A stretch of DNA of 64,000 nt from Duganella dendranthematis (GCF_012849375.1 NZ_CP051684.1:5890001-5954000); one strand, 5' to 3'. Shown: positions 1 to 9,163, counted from the stretch's first letter. The notes: generated by a model from the letters alone, not told the origin. Made by a program: numbers and translations.

Positions 1-456
1 GCGCCGCCCGCCGCGCTGGCAACCGCGCCGTCGGCGCAGGCGGTGGCCGGGCGCGATGTGTGGCTGGTACATCCCTGGGCGCTGGGCGAGCCGCGGGCCG
101 ATCTGGCGCCGGACTGCGTGGCCATCGGCTGGTGGCCGGCCGAATACCATCGCGCCTGGCCCTGGTCGGATCTGCGCTGGGCGTTTGCGGGGAACCGCAT
201 GCAGGCGCTGACGGCGGCCTGCTGGCACGTCAGCGGCGCCGAACTGGGCGCCGCACTGGCCAGCGCCCGCTCGGTGCAGACCGGGGCCGACCCGCATCTC
301 GCCGCCCTGCTGCCGCCGGCCGTCCGGCAACGCCAGCCGGCGCCGCTGTTCGTGCCGGTGGACCAGCCATGCCAGTCGTTTTCCCAGTGGTGGCGGCGCA
401 GCATGCACGGCGTGCAGGCGCTGCACGACTTGCCGGGCCTGGCGGTGCTGCCATGA
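1..456 (+). CDS. Uncharacterised protein, 5' end outside window
   Basis: The reading frame is open from the first base and ends in TGA at 454-456, overlapping the next ATG by four bases (ATGA), so this is the 3' part of a gene translationally coupled to its neighbour. A GTG at 43 is only an internal candidate. The visible 150 or so residues are rich in Trp, Pro and Ala, with a VHPWAL stretch and a WPWSDLRW segment. I do not recognise the family with certainty. Coupling to a TIGR02450 gene, which often sits beside photolyase/cryptochrome genes, suggests a light- or DNA-repair-linked operon, but that is inference only. Confidence 0.55.
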   Translation, partial: APPAALATAPSAQAVAGRDVWLVHPWALGEPRADLAPDCVAIGWWPAEYHRAWPWSDLRWAFAGNRMQALTAACWHVSGAELGAALASARSVQTGADPHLAALLPPAVRQRQPAPLFVPVDQPCQSFSQWWRRSMHGVQALHDLPGLAVLP

Positions 457-677
457 GCGCGCGGGTGCAACCGGCCAAACTGCTGCACAGCAAATGGACC
501 GCCGTCACGCCGGTGAATCGGGAAAAGCACTTCATCGTCACGGCGCTGATCGAACCGGAGCCGCCGGGCGCCGGATTGGAGCGCATCACCCTGGAAGCGG
601 TGCTGACCCGGCGCAGCTTCGACTTGCCATGGCGCGAACTCCAGGACAGCAGCCGGTGGCTGCAAGGCTGGCGCTGA
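453..677 (+). CDS. TIGR02450 family Trp-rich small protein
   Basis: A 74-residue protein starting with ATG at 453 inside the stop of the preceding gene. Its N-terminal part, KLLHSKWTAVTPVNREKHF at about residues 8-26, is the recognisable signature of the TIGR02450 (DUF2389) family of small conserved proteins. The function is unknown. Family members are frequently encoded beside cryptochrome/photolyase genes in proteobacteria (from memory, not searched). No signal peptide or membrane segment is seen, so it is probably cytosolic. It is the last gene of its operon: the next gene on this strand begins almost 300 bases later. Confidence 0.75.
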   Translation: MSARVQPAKLLHSKWTAVTPVNREKHFIVTALIEPEPPGAGLERITLEAVLTRRSFDLPWRELQDSSRWLQGWR

Positions 678-971
678 CCAGGGCCGCCGCCGGCGGCGCG
701 GGTACGCCAGTGGTTCGCCAGTCCGGATAACGCGTCGTCAGCGCAAATGCCCTCCCAATTCACGCAGAGAAAGCGCTTCTGATTGAGAAGCTAGCTGTTT
801 GGCTGCCCTTGATATTTTTGTGAAACTTGGCCCTGCTTGGCTGATGATCCATCAGTTCACTCTCGTGTTAAACAACTTTTCAGCGCTGCGCGAGCAGTGA
901 TCGTCGACGACATACCGTGTCCGCGGCCGAGATGCTGTATTGTCATGCTCTTTCCCTGCCGAGGCATTCGT

Positions 972-2441
972 ATGAGATGTTTGATCGCACTGGTTTGCTC
1001 TTCACTCTCCCTCCATGCGGCGGCAGCCGACGTTTCCGACCAGGTCACTGCGTTTTTGCAGCAAACCATGCAAGAGCAGCGTATTCCCGCCTTGCAGGTG
1101 GCGGTCATCCGGCATAACAAGATTGTGAAGCTCGATGCGTATGGCACGGCGAATGTCGAAAACGCCGTGCCGGCAACGCGTGACAGCATTTTCTCGATCA
1201 ATTCCTGCACCAAGGCGTTCACCGGTGTGGCCATCATGCAGTTGGTCGAGGCCGGCAAGCTGGGCATCGATGATCCGATTTCCAGGTATCTGGACGACCT
1301 GCCCGACGCCTGGCGCGCGATCACGGTCAAGCAGGTGCTGACCCATGTCTCCGGCCTGCCGAATATTATCGACAGCAAGGAAAATCCCATCGGCGACGGC
1401 AGCGATGCGTCGGCATGGGCGACCGTGAAAACCCTGCCGCTGGAGTTTCCTGCCGGCGAACGCTTTAAATACAATCAAACCGGCTACGTCATCATCGGCA
1501 AGATCATCGACAAGCTGAGCGGCCAACCGTTCGCCCGCTTCATCGAAGAGCGCCAGTTCAATGTGGTCGGCATGCCGCATACCCGCTTCGGCGATTCTTC
1601 CGACGTGATTCCGCATTCGGCCGGCGGCTATTCCTACCTGCGCAACGACAACGGCGAGTGGAAACCAAGTGACCGGCTGTCGGCGATTTACGTCGCGTTT
1701 CCCGGCTACTTCCGCACCGCCGCTGGCATTCTCTCCAACGCCGAGGATATAGCGCGCTGGCTGATCGCACTGCAAAGCGGCAAGCTGTTGAAGAACAAGT
1801 CCAGCCTGGACGTGTTGTGGTCGACGGTGGTTCTGAACGACGGCAAGACCGGCGGGATGAATGCCATGCTGAACGGCTCGGCGCTGGGCTGGCCGGTGAC
1901 GACCAGGGCCGAGCATCCGGCCGCCGGCCCTATCGGCGGCATGCGCTCGACATTCTTCGTCTATCCCAAGGATGATATGTCGGTGATTTTGCTGACCAAT
2001 CTGCAAGGGGCGAATCCGGAGAATTTCGCCGATGAAGTCGCCGCCTACTACATCCCCGAAATGCACGCATCGAACGGCTTCGGCCTGCCGCCGCATATCA
2101 AGACGCTGCGCGCGGCCTTGCTGCGTCGTGGCTTCGATCGCGCCAGGCTGGTGTTCGCCGAACTCAAGATCGCCAATGCTTCCTTCACTCCAAGCGAAGA
2201 GGAAATCAATGACTGGGCCTATCTGCTGTTTACGCAAAAGCAGCCGCAACAGTCAATTGCAGTCCTGACGCTGAACACGGAACTGTATCCCGACAGCTGG
2301 AACGCCTTCGACAGCCTCGGCGAAATCCTCCAGAAGGCGGGGGATAAGACGAAGGCGATCGAGAACTACCGCCGCTCGCTGAAGCTCAATCCCGACAACA
2401 CCAACGCAACGGCGCATCTGAAGGAAATGGGCGCGGCGTAG
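972..2441 (+). CDS. Serine hydrolase (beta-lactamase/class C fold) with C-terminal TPR
   Basis: A 489-residue exported serine hydrolase. The start at 972 is chosen because it gives a clean signal peptide (MRCLIALVCS to about residue 19) and has GAGG eight bases upstream; earlier in-frame starts at 837 and 945 would bury it. The catalytic S-x-x-K motif is SCTK at residues 78-81, the second motif is YNQ near 167, and GGMRS near 320 fits the third box. Family members act as esterases, D-aminopeptidases or beta-lactamase-like enzymes; the substrate cannot be told. After about residue 430 the sequence matches one TPR-type helix pair (WNAFDSLGEILQKAG). An AraC regulator follows 13 bases downstream. 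Confidence 0.85.
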   Translation: MRCLIALVCSSLSLHAAAADVSDQVTAFLQQTMQEQRIPALQVAVIRHNKIVKLDAYGTANVENAVPATRDSIFSINSCTKAFTGVAIMQLVEAGKLGIDDPISRYLDDLPDAWRAITVKQVLTHVSGLPNIIDSKENPIGDGSDASAWATVKTLPLEFPAGERFKYNQTGYVIIGKIIDKLSGQPFARFIEERQFNVVGMPHTRFGDSSDVIPHSAGGYSYLRNDNGEWKPSDRLSAIYVAFPGYFRTAAGILSNAEDIARWLIALQSGKLLKNKSSLDVLWSTVVLNDGKTGGMNAMLNGSALGWPVTTRAEHPAAGPIGGMRSTFFVYPKDDMSVILLTNLQGANPENFADEVAAYYIPEMHASNGFGLPPHIKTLRAALLRRGFDRARLVFAELKIANASFTPSEEEINDWAYLLFTQKQPQQSIAVLTLNTELYPDSWNAFDSLGEILQKAGDKTKAIENYRRSLKLNPDNTNATAHLKEMGAA

Positions 2442-2454
2442 CGCAACGACATTG

Positions 2455-3255
2455 ATGGATACAACCACCCAATTCTGGCGCGACGCTGCCCTGCCCTATG
2501 CCGAGAGCCGTCGCGCCTGTATCAGCCGCGCTTGCTACAAGCCGCATAGCCATCCCACGTATTCGGTCGGCGCAATTGATCAGGGGCAGAGTCTGTTCTC
2601 CAGCGAAGGGGGAAAGCCGGTGATCCTCGAACCTGGCACGCTGGTACTGGTTCCCGCCTACCATGTTCATTCGTGTAATCCCCGGCCCGGATTGACGTGG
2701 AGCTATCAGATGCTGTACCTGAGCGCTGCGTGGCTCGCCGAGGTTCGCGCCGAATACGACGGCCGGCAGGAAGCGGTTCGCCTGATACGCAGTCCGGCCA
2801 TGTATGCCAAGTTTTGCGCTCTCAATGCGCTGCTGTTTTCAACAAGCGATGTACAGGAAAAGGAGGCGGCACTGGTCGAGTTTGTCGGCGATTGCGACGC
2901 CTATCAAGTGACAGCAATGGATGACTTGGTGCCGGCTGCGTCCGCCTCCCCGGAACAGCTGCTGCCCGTGTTCGAGATCCTGCGTGCAGCGCCAACAACC
3001 AACTTCTCGCTGGAATTGCTGGCGCGGTCGGCGCGCATGAGCCGCTACCAGTTGATCCGCGCCTTCCGCTCCGCCACCGGTCTGACGCCGCACGCGTGGC
3101 AGCTGAATCACCGCGTCAATCTCGCCAAAGAACTCATTCGCGCCGGCGAAAGCAGTGCCCGCGTGGCGCACACGCTGGGCTTTGCCGATCAGGCGCACTT
3201 CCAACGCGTCTTCAAAGCCTATGCCGGTATCACACCCGGAGGTTTCCGGGCCTGA
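2455..3255 (+). CDS. AraC family transcriptional regulator
   Basis: A 266-residue cytosolic DNA-binding regulator. The N-terminal half is a cupin-type sensor domain (HSHPTYSVG near residues 23-31, then EPGTLVLVPAYHVHSC), and the C-terminal 85 or so residues are a double helix-turn-helix with the usual AHTLGFADQAHFQRVFKAYAG signature split over the second helix pair. ATG at 2455 is preferred over TTG at 2452. The gene lies 13 bases after the serine hydrolase and before a LysE-type exporter, so it may control either. This AraC plus LysE arrangement is common in proteobacteria. Its effector is unknown. Confidence 0.85.
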   Translation: MDTTTQFWRDAALPYAESRRACISRACYKPHSHPTYSVGAIDQGQSLFSSEGGKPVILEPGTLVLVPAYHVHSCNPRPGLTWSYQMLYLSAAWLAEVRAEYDGRQEAVRLIRSPAMYAKFCALNALLFSTSDVQEKEAALVEFVGDCDAYQVTAMDDLVPAASASPEQLLPVFEILRAAPTTNFSLELLARSARMSRYQLIRAFRSATGLTPHAWQLNHRVNLAKELIRAGESSARVAHTLGFADQAHFQRVFKAYAGITPGGFRA

Positions 3256-3335
3256 CCCGCACTGCAATTTCATTCAATACTTTCGCCGCCGGGATCGGCA
3301 TCATCGATGAAAACAACTTCGATGGATACCTCCCT

Positions 3336-3989
3336 ATGGAACAATTCCTCATCATCGCTGCCGCGCATTTCCTGGCGGTGTTGTCGCCCGGCCCTGATTT
3401 CTTCCTGATCACCCGTACTACTGTTTCTTCTGGATGGCGGGTTGCCAGCGGCGCCTGTGTTGGCGTGGCCGCTGCCAATGCGGTCTTCATCGCCCTGGCC
3501 CTGACCGGCACATCGGGACTAAATCGCAACAGCACGTTGTTCCTGTGTTTGCAGCTGGCAGGCTGCGCTTATCTGCTGTATCTCGGCATAGCGTTCCTTC
3601 GCTACGCGGGCACCACCTCGCTGGCGGCCGCTTCAGGAAAAACGCCCCTGCCGCGTGCCGGTTTTATGATCGGCGCGTGGCAGCGCGCGGCGGCCATGGG
3701 CTTCGCGTCAGGCATTCTCAATCCGAAAAATGCCCTGTTCTATGTCAGCCTGGCGGCCATGCTGTCAGGTCCGCTGGCCAGCGCTGGCGGCAAGACCATG
3801 CTCGGCGTCTGGATGTTCAGCGTCGTGCTGCTGTGGGATGTGCTGGTGGCTGTCATGATCGGCAATCAGGCGGTATTGCGGCGCTTTGCCCACGGCTTGC
3901 CTTGGCTGGAAAGAATATCGGGGGCGGTTTTGATTCTGCTGGCGCTGGGCATTCTCGCCGCCCTTTGGATCGGGCCAAGCACGGTGTAA
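3336..3989 (+). CDS. LysE/RhtB family amino-acid exporter
   Basis: A 217-residue inner-membrane protein with about six hydrophobic segments. The family signature LSPGPDFFLITR is at residues 13-24, followed by a glycine-rich first helix and a long basic loop near residue 100. LysE/RhtB proteins export amino acids or related metabolites out of the cytosol by proton antiport. The start at 3336 places the first membrane helix at the very N terminus, as is usual; the in-frame extension upstream overlaps the AraC gene and lacks family character. The preceding AraC regulator (80 bases upstream) is the likely controller. Confidence 0.88.
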   Translation: MEQFLIIAAAHFLAVLSPGPDFFLITRTTVSSGWRVASGACVGVAAANAVFIALALTGTSGLNRNSTLFLCLQLAGCAYLLYLGIAFLRYAGTTSLAAASGKTPLPRAGFMIGAWQRAAAMGFASGILNPKNALFYVSLAAMLSGPLASAGGKTMLGVWMFSVVLLWDVLVAVMIGNQAVLRRFAHGLPWLERISGAVLILLALGILAALWIGPSTV

Positions 3990-4001
3990 CACCCGTGTTA
4001 C
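3986..4001. promoter_or_regulatory. Perfect palindrome upstream of binding-protein gene
   Basis: GTAACAC and GTGTTAC are perfect inverted repeats separated by two C residues. The site overlaps the stop codon of the LysE-type gene and lies 33 bases before the ATG at 4035. It could be an operator for the next gene or a small hairpin; there is no T-tract, so a terminator is unlikely. Confidence 0.35.
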
Positions 4002-4034
4002 GCTACAATCCCGATTTACCCCGGAGTGGCGGAA

Positions 4035-4871
4035 ATGATTTTCAAGCTGCGATGTATTTGTTTTTCCGCTTGCGCCCTGTTTATATCGGCATCTACAGTA
4101 TCGGCGCCTGCGCCGGCATCCAGCGTTGCGCCGCTTGAATTGCGTATCGCCGTGGTGTCGGATGGACGTGCCGACTACTTCGTTCGCCTGCTGGAAGAGT
4201 CGCTGAAATTGATTCAGCAGCCCTACCATATCCAGTATGTGAAGGACATTCCCGCCCGCCGCATGTGGTGGATGCTGGGCAGAGGCGACATCAATCTGTT
4301 CTACGGCATGCAATCGAAGGAAAAGGATAACGACAAACAGCTGGTTCCAGTGCGTAACGCATTGACCAATGGCTTGATCGGCCAGCGCGTGCTGCTGGTA
4401 CGGCGGTCCGATACCAACGCCTTCCTGCAGGTCCAATCCGTGGCCGATTTGAAGCATACCGGGCTGATCGCTGGATTCGGCGCCGGCTGGGGCGATGTCA
4501 AGGTGTGGAAGACCTCCGGCTTGCCGCTGTATGAGCACGCAGCGCCGTGGAACACGATTTACGCGATGGTGACGGCCGGCAACCGCCATGTCGATTATCT
4601 GCCGCGCGGCGTGATCGAGGTGCTGGCCGAGGCGCGCGCGCATCCTGAACTGGCGGTGGAGCAGCACCTGCTATTGGAGTACCCGGCCGACTTCGGTTTC
4701 TATCTGAGCCCATCGGCGGCCAGCTATCGCCCCATCATCGAGCGGGCCTTGAAAGCGGCGGAAGCCAGCGGACTGAAAGCCCGCCTGATCGACGAAACAT
4801 ACGGCGCCGACATCAAGGCGCTGAACCTGAACCGCCGCTTGCGCCTGCGCCTCCCTGCTGCGCCGGACTGA
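4035..4871 (+). CDS. Periplasmic substrate-binding-protein-like protein (SBP_bac_3 type)
   Basis: A 278-residue exported protein. Start ATG 4035 has GGAG eight bases upstream; GTG at 4026 is less likely. Residues 1-26 form a signal peptide ending in a Ser/Ala/Pro-rich stretch. The mature part, beginning LELRIAVVSDGRADYFVRLLEESL, has the layout of family 3 solute-binding proteins. No ABC permease or ATPase lies nearby. Such orphan proteins are common in Oxalobacteraceae and may be sensory or scavenging proteins. A second orphan of the same general type is at 58409-59245. The ligand cannot be inferred. Confidence 0.75.
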   Translation: MIFKLRCICFSACALFISASTVSAPAPASSVAPLELRIAVVSDGRADYFVRLLEESLKLIQQPYHIQYVKDIPARRMWWMLGRGDINLFYGMQSKEKDNDKQLVPVRNALTNGLIGQRVLLVRRSDTNAFLQVQSVADLKHTGLIAGFGAGWGDVKVWKTSGLPLYEHAAPWNTIYAMVTAGNRHVDYLPRGVIEVLAEARAHPELAVEQHLLLEYPADFGFYLSPSAASYRPIIERALKAAEASGLKARLIDETYGADIKALNLNRRLRLRLPAAPD

Positions 4872-4873
4872 GC

Positions 4874-5782
4874 TCACGGCGCTGCGTGCATGCGGTACAG
4901 GGTACGGGCAACGAGCGCATCGCGGCGCGGCGTCAGCCCGAACATGCGCACATATTCGCGACTGAACTGAGACGCGCTCTCGTAGCCGACATGAAACGCC
5001 GCGCGCGTCACGTTGGCGTTCTCGGCTACCATCAGCCGCTTGGCCTCCAGCAGCCGCAGCTGCTTCTGGTATTGCAGCGGCGTCATCGACGTCAACTGCT
5101 TGAAATGATGGTGGAACGACGACACGCTCATGCCGGCGGTGACGGCCAGCTCGTCGATCCGCACCGGCCGCGCGAAATCGCAGCGCAGCATATGCAAGGC
5201 GTCTGCGACGCGGCGGGTGCGGCTTTCGGGCAGTCCCAACGTGGCGAACTTGTCGCGATGCGGACCGTTCAACAGCCGGAAGTAGATCTCACGCAGCAGC
5301 AAGGGCAGCAGCATCGGTATCTCCTGCGGTGCGCCCAGCAAATTCAACAGGCGCAGCAGGCAGTCAGCCAGCGGCGCGCCAACGTCGACCACGTACAGTC
5401 CCAGTCCATGGTCGGCGCCGGACGTTGGCGCCGGCGGCAGTTGCCGCATCGTCTCGATCAGCAGCGGCACGTCCAGTTCCAAGGCCATCACCAGCAGCGG
5501 CCGCTCCGGGGTAGCCTCCAATACCCGGCCGACACCGGGCAATTCGACGCTGGCGACCAGCGCCTGCATTGCGCGGTAGTCCAGTGCCACGTCGCCCAGC
5601 ATCACCGACTTGGCGCCCTGCACCACCACGCACAGTTCCGGGCGCTAAATCAGGCGGTTCGGCAGCGATGTATGGCTGGCGCGCATCAATGTCAGACCGT
5701 CGATGGCGGTGCGGAACAGCCCATCGCCACCGCCGTTGCCGTCGATATAGCGGGCCACGGCCTGTTGTAGTTCGACGCTCAT
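4874..5782 (-). pseudogene. AraC family regulator interrupted by an in-frame TAG
   Basis: Read from ATG at 5782-5780 the gene encodes an AraC regulator of the AraC_N type for 45 codons (MSVELQQAVARYIDGNGG start), then meets TAG at 5647-5645. The same frame continues as RPELCVVVQGAKSVMLGD, the conserved AraC_N core, and on to a complete C-terminal double helix-turn-helix ending at 4874. The family normally has a Tyr just before this RP/EP-x-LC motif, so a single-base Tyr-to-stop change explains the break. Translation could restart at GTG 5629, giving a 251-residue protein lacking about 50 N-terminal residues. It is divergent from the SDR gene at 5956, its probable former target. Confidence 0.8.
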
Positions 5783-5955
5783 CGGCGCTCCGGAAAAATC
5801 ACTCAGCGCCCGATTCTACCCCATCCTGCACACTACGGCTCACCGGCAATTTGGAGGATTAGGCAGGAATTTCGCAAGTTTCCCCGTTTTTTCCGTAGCT
5901 AGTCCGCGCGACACTGACGACATCGCAACGCTCAACCACGCAAGGAATTCTCACC

Positions 5956-6744
5956 ATGAAAATGCACGACAACACCATCCTGATCACCGGCGGCAGCTCC
6001 GGCATCGGCCTCGAACTGGCCAGGCAATTAATCGCTTTGAACAACAAGGTCATCATTACCGGCCGTGATGCGGCCAAGCTGGCGGCGGTGCGCGCGCAGC
6101 TGCCCGCCGTGCATACCGCGCTGTGCGACGTGACCGATCCGCGTTCCATCACCGCGCTGCACGAGCATATCGCGGCCAGCCATCCCGGCATGAACATGCT
6201 GATCAACTGTGCCGGCATCATGCGCAAACTCAACCTGCACAAGCGCGGCCCGGCGCTGGAAGACGCGACGCGCGAGGTCACAACCAACCTGAACGGAACC
6301 ATCTGGACAAATTTGCAGTTTTTGCCAATGTTGAAAAACCAGGCCAACGCGGCGATCGTCAACGTTTCGTCGGGACTGGCGTTTGTGCCCATGCCGATCT
6401 CGCCGGTCTACTCCGCGACCAAGGCGGCGATCCACTCGTACACGCTGTCGCTGCGGGCACAGCTGAAAAACAGCGGCGTGCGGGTATTCGAGCTGGCGCC
6501 GCCGGGCACCGAGACGCCGCTGTTTCACAATGACTTCACCAAGGAGGACGTGGGCGGGCTGGTGCCAATGCCGGTGGCGACCCTGGTCAAGCGCGCCATC
6601 GCCGGGCTGGCTGCCGATGTGGCGGAGATCCGGCCGGGCCTGAGCAACATCCTGAAAATCGCCAGCCGGCTCGCCCCGGACTTCATGTTGCGCCAGCTCG
6701 GCAAGTCGGTCGATCTGATGCTGAACGCGGACAAAAATCGGTGA
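5956..6744 (+). CDS. SDR family oxidoreductase (DltE-like)
   Basis: A 262-residue cytosolic short-chain dehydrogenase. The NAD(P)-binding motif TGGSSGIG is at residues 11-18, NCAG at 84-87, and the catalytic Tyr/Lys pair is YSATK at 152-156, so all key residues are present. It resembles the DltE-like subgroup of SDRs, whose substrates are mostly unknown. The gene is divergent from the broken AraC gene, with 173 bases between starts, the usual arrangement for an AraC_N regulator and its SDR target. If that regulator is dead, this gene may be mis-regulated. Confidence 0.88.
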   Translation: MKMHDNTILITGGSSGIGLELARQLIALNNKVIITGRDAAKLAAVRAQLPAVHTALCDVTDPRSITALHEHIAASHPGMNMLINCAGIMRKLNLHKRGPALEDATREVTTNLNGTIWTNLQFLPMLKNQANAAIVNVSSGLAFVPMPISPVYSATKAAIHSYTLSLRAQLKNSGVRVFELAPPGTETPLFHNDFTKEDVGGLVPMPVATLVKRAIAGLAADVAEIRPGLSNILKIASRLAPDFMLRQLGKSVDLMLNADKNR

Positions 6745-6771
6745 GCCCGGCAAGCGCCGGGCTGCCACGTG

Positions 6772-7647
6772 CTAAGCCAGCAAGCGCTGCGCCGTGCCGA
6801 CAATTGCAGTGCGCAAAGCACGCGTGACCTGCGTCTGAATATTCCACTGATGCCAGTAAAGGGGCACACTGAGCGCCGCAGCCGGCGTCAGCGCCACCAG
6901 CGTGCCCTGCTCCAGTTCCTGGCGAACCTGGATAGCGGGCACCATGCCATAGCCATAGCCGGCCTTAATGAACGACACAAAGCCCTCGGCGCTGGGAAAG
7001 AAATGTTGCGGTACATCTGGCGGCAGTCCCGCTTGTTCCAGATAGCGCTCATGCAAACGGTCGCTACGGTTGTACACCAATGCCGGTGCGGCCTTGATCG
7101 CGTCCTCGGTGACGCCGGTCGGAAACCAGCGGCGCACGAACGACGGCGCGGCGACGCAAAGATAAGACATCGTCCCTAGCGCTTCTACCGTGGTGCCGGC
7201 GACGGTATCGCCCGAACTCGTGATGCAGCCAACCACCCTTCCTTCCCGCAAATGGCGCAGTGTCTCATCCTGATCATCGATCCGCACATCGATCAGGCAG
7301 GCGGGCGCTTCCAGCAGTGGCGCCAGCGCGTCCAGCAACCAGGTCGCGGCGCTATCGGCATTCACGGCAATCGCCAGTTGCGGCAGCGATGTATGCACCT
7401 GCGATTCCTGCTCGATACCGGATTCCAGCAGCTGCACCTGGCGAAAATGCGCGATCAGCCGCTGGCCGCGCGGTGTCGCTTGCGGCGGCTGGCTGCGAAT
7501 CACCAGCAATTCGCCGGCCCACTCCTCCAGCGCGCGTAGCCGGTGCGACACCGCCGGCTGACTGATGGCCAGGGCCGCAGCAGCGCGGTCGAAGCTGCCT
7601 TCTTCAACAATGGCCGCCAGCGCCGCCAATCCACGATAATCCCACAT
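6772..7647 (-). CDS. argP: LysR family regulator, ArgP (IciA) type
   Basis: A 291-residue regulator with an N-terminal winged helix (WDYRGLAALAAIVEEGSF, then AISQPAVSHRLRALEE) very close to ArgP/IciA, followed by a LysR effector domain. Start ATG 7647 is used; upstream in-frame codons add a hydrophobic stretch not found in the family. ArgP senses arginine/lysine and activates the exporter gene argO. The next gene is divergent, 89 bases away, and encodes just such an exporter, which supports the assignment. The common promoter region is AT-rich (7650-7735). Confidence 0.85.
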   Translation of the reverse strand: MWDYRGLAALAAIVEEGSFDRAAAALAISQPAVSHRLRALEEWAGELLVIRSQPPQATPRGQRLIAHFRQVQLLESGIEQESQVHTSLPQLAIAVNADSAATWLLDALAPLLEAPACLIDVRIDDQDETLRHLREGRVVGCITSSGDTVAGTTVEALGTMSYLCVAAPSFVRRWFPTGVTEDAIKAAPALVYNRSDRLHERYLEQAGLPPDVPQHFFPSAEGFVSFIKAGYGYGMVPAIQVRQELEQGTLVALTPAAALSVPLYWHQWNIQTQVTRALRTAIVGTAQRLLA

Positions 7648-7736
7648 GATTAGTTTTATGAATAAAATATGAACACTATTCATTATACTAATCCGCTTTC
7701 ATTCGTTACGCTTTCGCTTTTCTACATCGGGGCGCA

Positions 7737-8348
7737 ATGATGATCAGTGGGGTTTTCTTCAAAGGTATGGCCATGGGCGGCGGCTTGATCGTCGCCATCG
7801 GCGCCCAGAATGCCTTCCTGTTACGGCAAGCGCTACAGCGCCAATACGTTGTGATGTGCGTGCTGGCGTGTATCGTCTGCGACCTTCTGCTGATCGCGCT
7901 GGGCGCCGGCAGCGTCGGCCGCCTCATCGCCAATACGCCGGTCCTGCTGGAAGGGGTGCGCATCGGCGGCGCCTTGTTCCTTATCGAATACGGCCGCCGC
8001 GCCGCGTTGTCTGCATGGCGCGGTCAAGCACAACTGGTAGACAGCGGCGAAAGCGTCCCGCCTCGGCGCGGGCCGGTGTTACGTGCCGCTATCGCCCTTA
8101 GTTTGCTGAATCCGCACGCGTGGTTGGACACCGTGGTCTTGCTGGGCGCGATAGGCGCGCAACAGCCGGATCAGGGACAGATGAGTTTTTCCGCCGGCGC
8201 GATGGCGGCTTCCATCTTGTGGTTTAGTAGCCTGGGACTGGGCTCGCGCTGGCTGGCGCCGCTGTTCGCCCATCCTGCCGCTTGGCGTACGCTGGACGCG
8301 CTGATTGCCTTGGTGATGTGGGCCATCACAGCCTCGCTTTTCATTTAA
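7737..8348 (+). CDS. argO: LysE/ArgO family basic amino-acid exporter
   Basis: A 203-residue inner-membrane exporter with the LysE/ArgO signature GLIVAIGAQNAFLLRQ at about residues 16-31 and a later NPHAWLDTVVLLG motif, characteristic of the basic-amino-acid branch. About five to six membrane helices are seen. Two adjacent ATG codons (7737, 7740) are possible starts. It is divergent from argP, whose product would activate it when arginine or lysine accumulates. An ACT-domain protein follows after 20 bases and may belong to the same unit. Confidence 0.87.
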   Translation: MMISGVFFKGMAMGGGLIVAIGAQNAFLLRQALQRQYVVMCVLACIVCDLLLIALGAGSVGRLIANTPVLLEGVRIGGALFLIEYGRRAALSAWRGQAQLVDSGESVPPRRGPVLRAAIALSLLNPHAWLDTVVLLGAIGAQQPDQGQMSFSAGAMAASILWFSSLGLGSRWLAPLFAHPAAWRTLDALIALVMWAITASLFI

Positions 8349-8368
8349 TAATTCGCTTCAGAGGACGT

Positions 8369-8770
8369 ATGCACAAAGAAATTCATCAGATCACACTGGA
8401 ACAGGCACAAGGCGAGTACGCAGTCTGCCGGCTGGCGCCGAACGCCGCTATTCCCACCTGGGCCGATGGCCCAGGCTTCGTGACCATCAGCCGCTCGGCG
8501 CACGAACTGTCAATTGTCTGCCTGGCGGAACGCGTGCCGGACGAGACGCAGCGCGAAGATGGCTGGCGTTGCCTGCGTTTCGTCGGCCCATTCGCGTTTG
8601 GCGCTACCGGCATTGTGCTGTCGGTGGTGCGACCGCTGTCGGAAGGCGGACTAGGCGTATTCGTCGTGTCAACTTTCGACGGCGATCATTTACTAATCAA
8701 AAGCAACGACATGCCCGCAGCAACGACGTTGTTGGCGCATGCCGGCCATCTCCTGACGGTGACTGATTAA
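8369..8770 (+). CDS. ACT domain-containing protein (ACT_7 type)
   Basis: A 133-residue cytosolic protein with GAGG at 8361-8364 before ATG 8369. The N-terminal 60 residues (VCRLAPNAAIPTWADG, FVTISRSAHELSIVC) and the C-terminal half (GIVLSVVRPLSEGGLGVFVVST) are the two ACT-like halves seen in small amino-acid-binding proteins of the CASTOR/ACT_7 group. Such proteins bind amino acids but have no fixed partner. Its position 20 bases after the argO-like exporter suggests a role in amino-acid sensing; this is inference. Confidence 0.78.
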   Translation: MHKEIHQITLEQAQGEYAVCRLAPNAAIPTWADGPGFVTISRSAHELSIVCLAERVPDETQREDGWRCLRFVGPFAFGATGIVLSVVRPLSEGGLGVFVVSTFDGDHLLIKSNDMPAATTLLAHAGHLLTVTD

Positions 8771-9163
8771 CGCAATTGATTCACGGCACCGGAGACGACG
8801 ACGCTCCAGCAGTTTATTGACAGCAAACATGTAGTCAGGGACGCTGGCGCTCACCAAAAAACTGCTGGAAAAAGAATTGCGCCAGAATGGCGCACACTTG
8901 AAGATGGGCGTGCGCCAGTTCACGGCATAACAAAGGTTACCGACAAATGTAAGGACAGCACCGCTTGGAAATATTGACGTATTTGAAATAATTCAATATG
9001 CTGTTCTTTTGGCAAAATCTTGCCTATCTGCTCCCCACGTAATTTTTCGCGATTAATTATGTTCGATGGTGGGAGCGGCCTCTTATTGACCAACGTTCCA
9101 CCTGTAAACCGCTTGCAGATACTCACAAGAATCTGACGTACATATAACTTGAGGAGAAAAGAT
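8771..9163. other. Gene-poor region with a possible gene remnant
   Basis: About 390 bases with no convincing gene. Plus-strand codons before a TAA at about 8928-8930 read LTKKLLEKELRQNGAHLKMG and look protein-like for some 30 residues, but a stop precedes them and a second frame is open upstream, as expected of an old frameshifted remnant. A small inverted repeat (GGCAA/TTGCC, 9011-9024) lies in the AT-rich promoter area before the PEP-CTERM gene. I do not recognise the remnant. Confidence 0.3.

Noticed and set aside
9010..9024. Possible sigma-54 promoter (TGGCA then TTGC) before the PEP-CTERM gene, attractive because such genes can be under PrsK/PrsR and sigma-54 control
   Set aside because: The distance between the GG and GC elements is one base too short for the -24/-12 spacing; a small palindrome explains the match.
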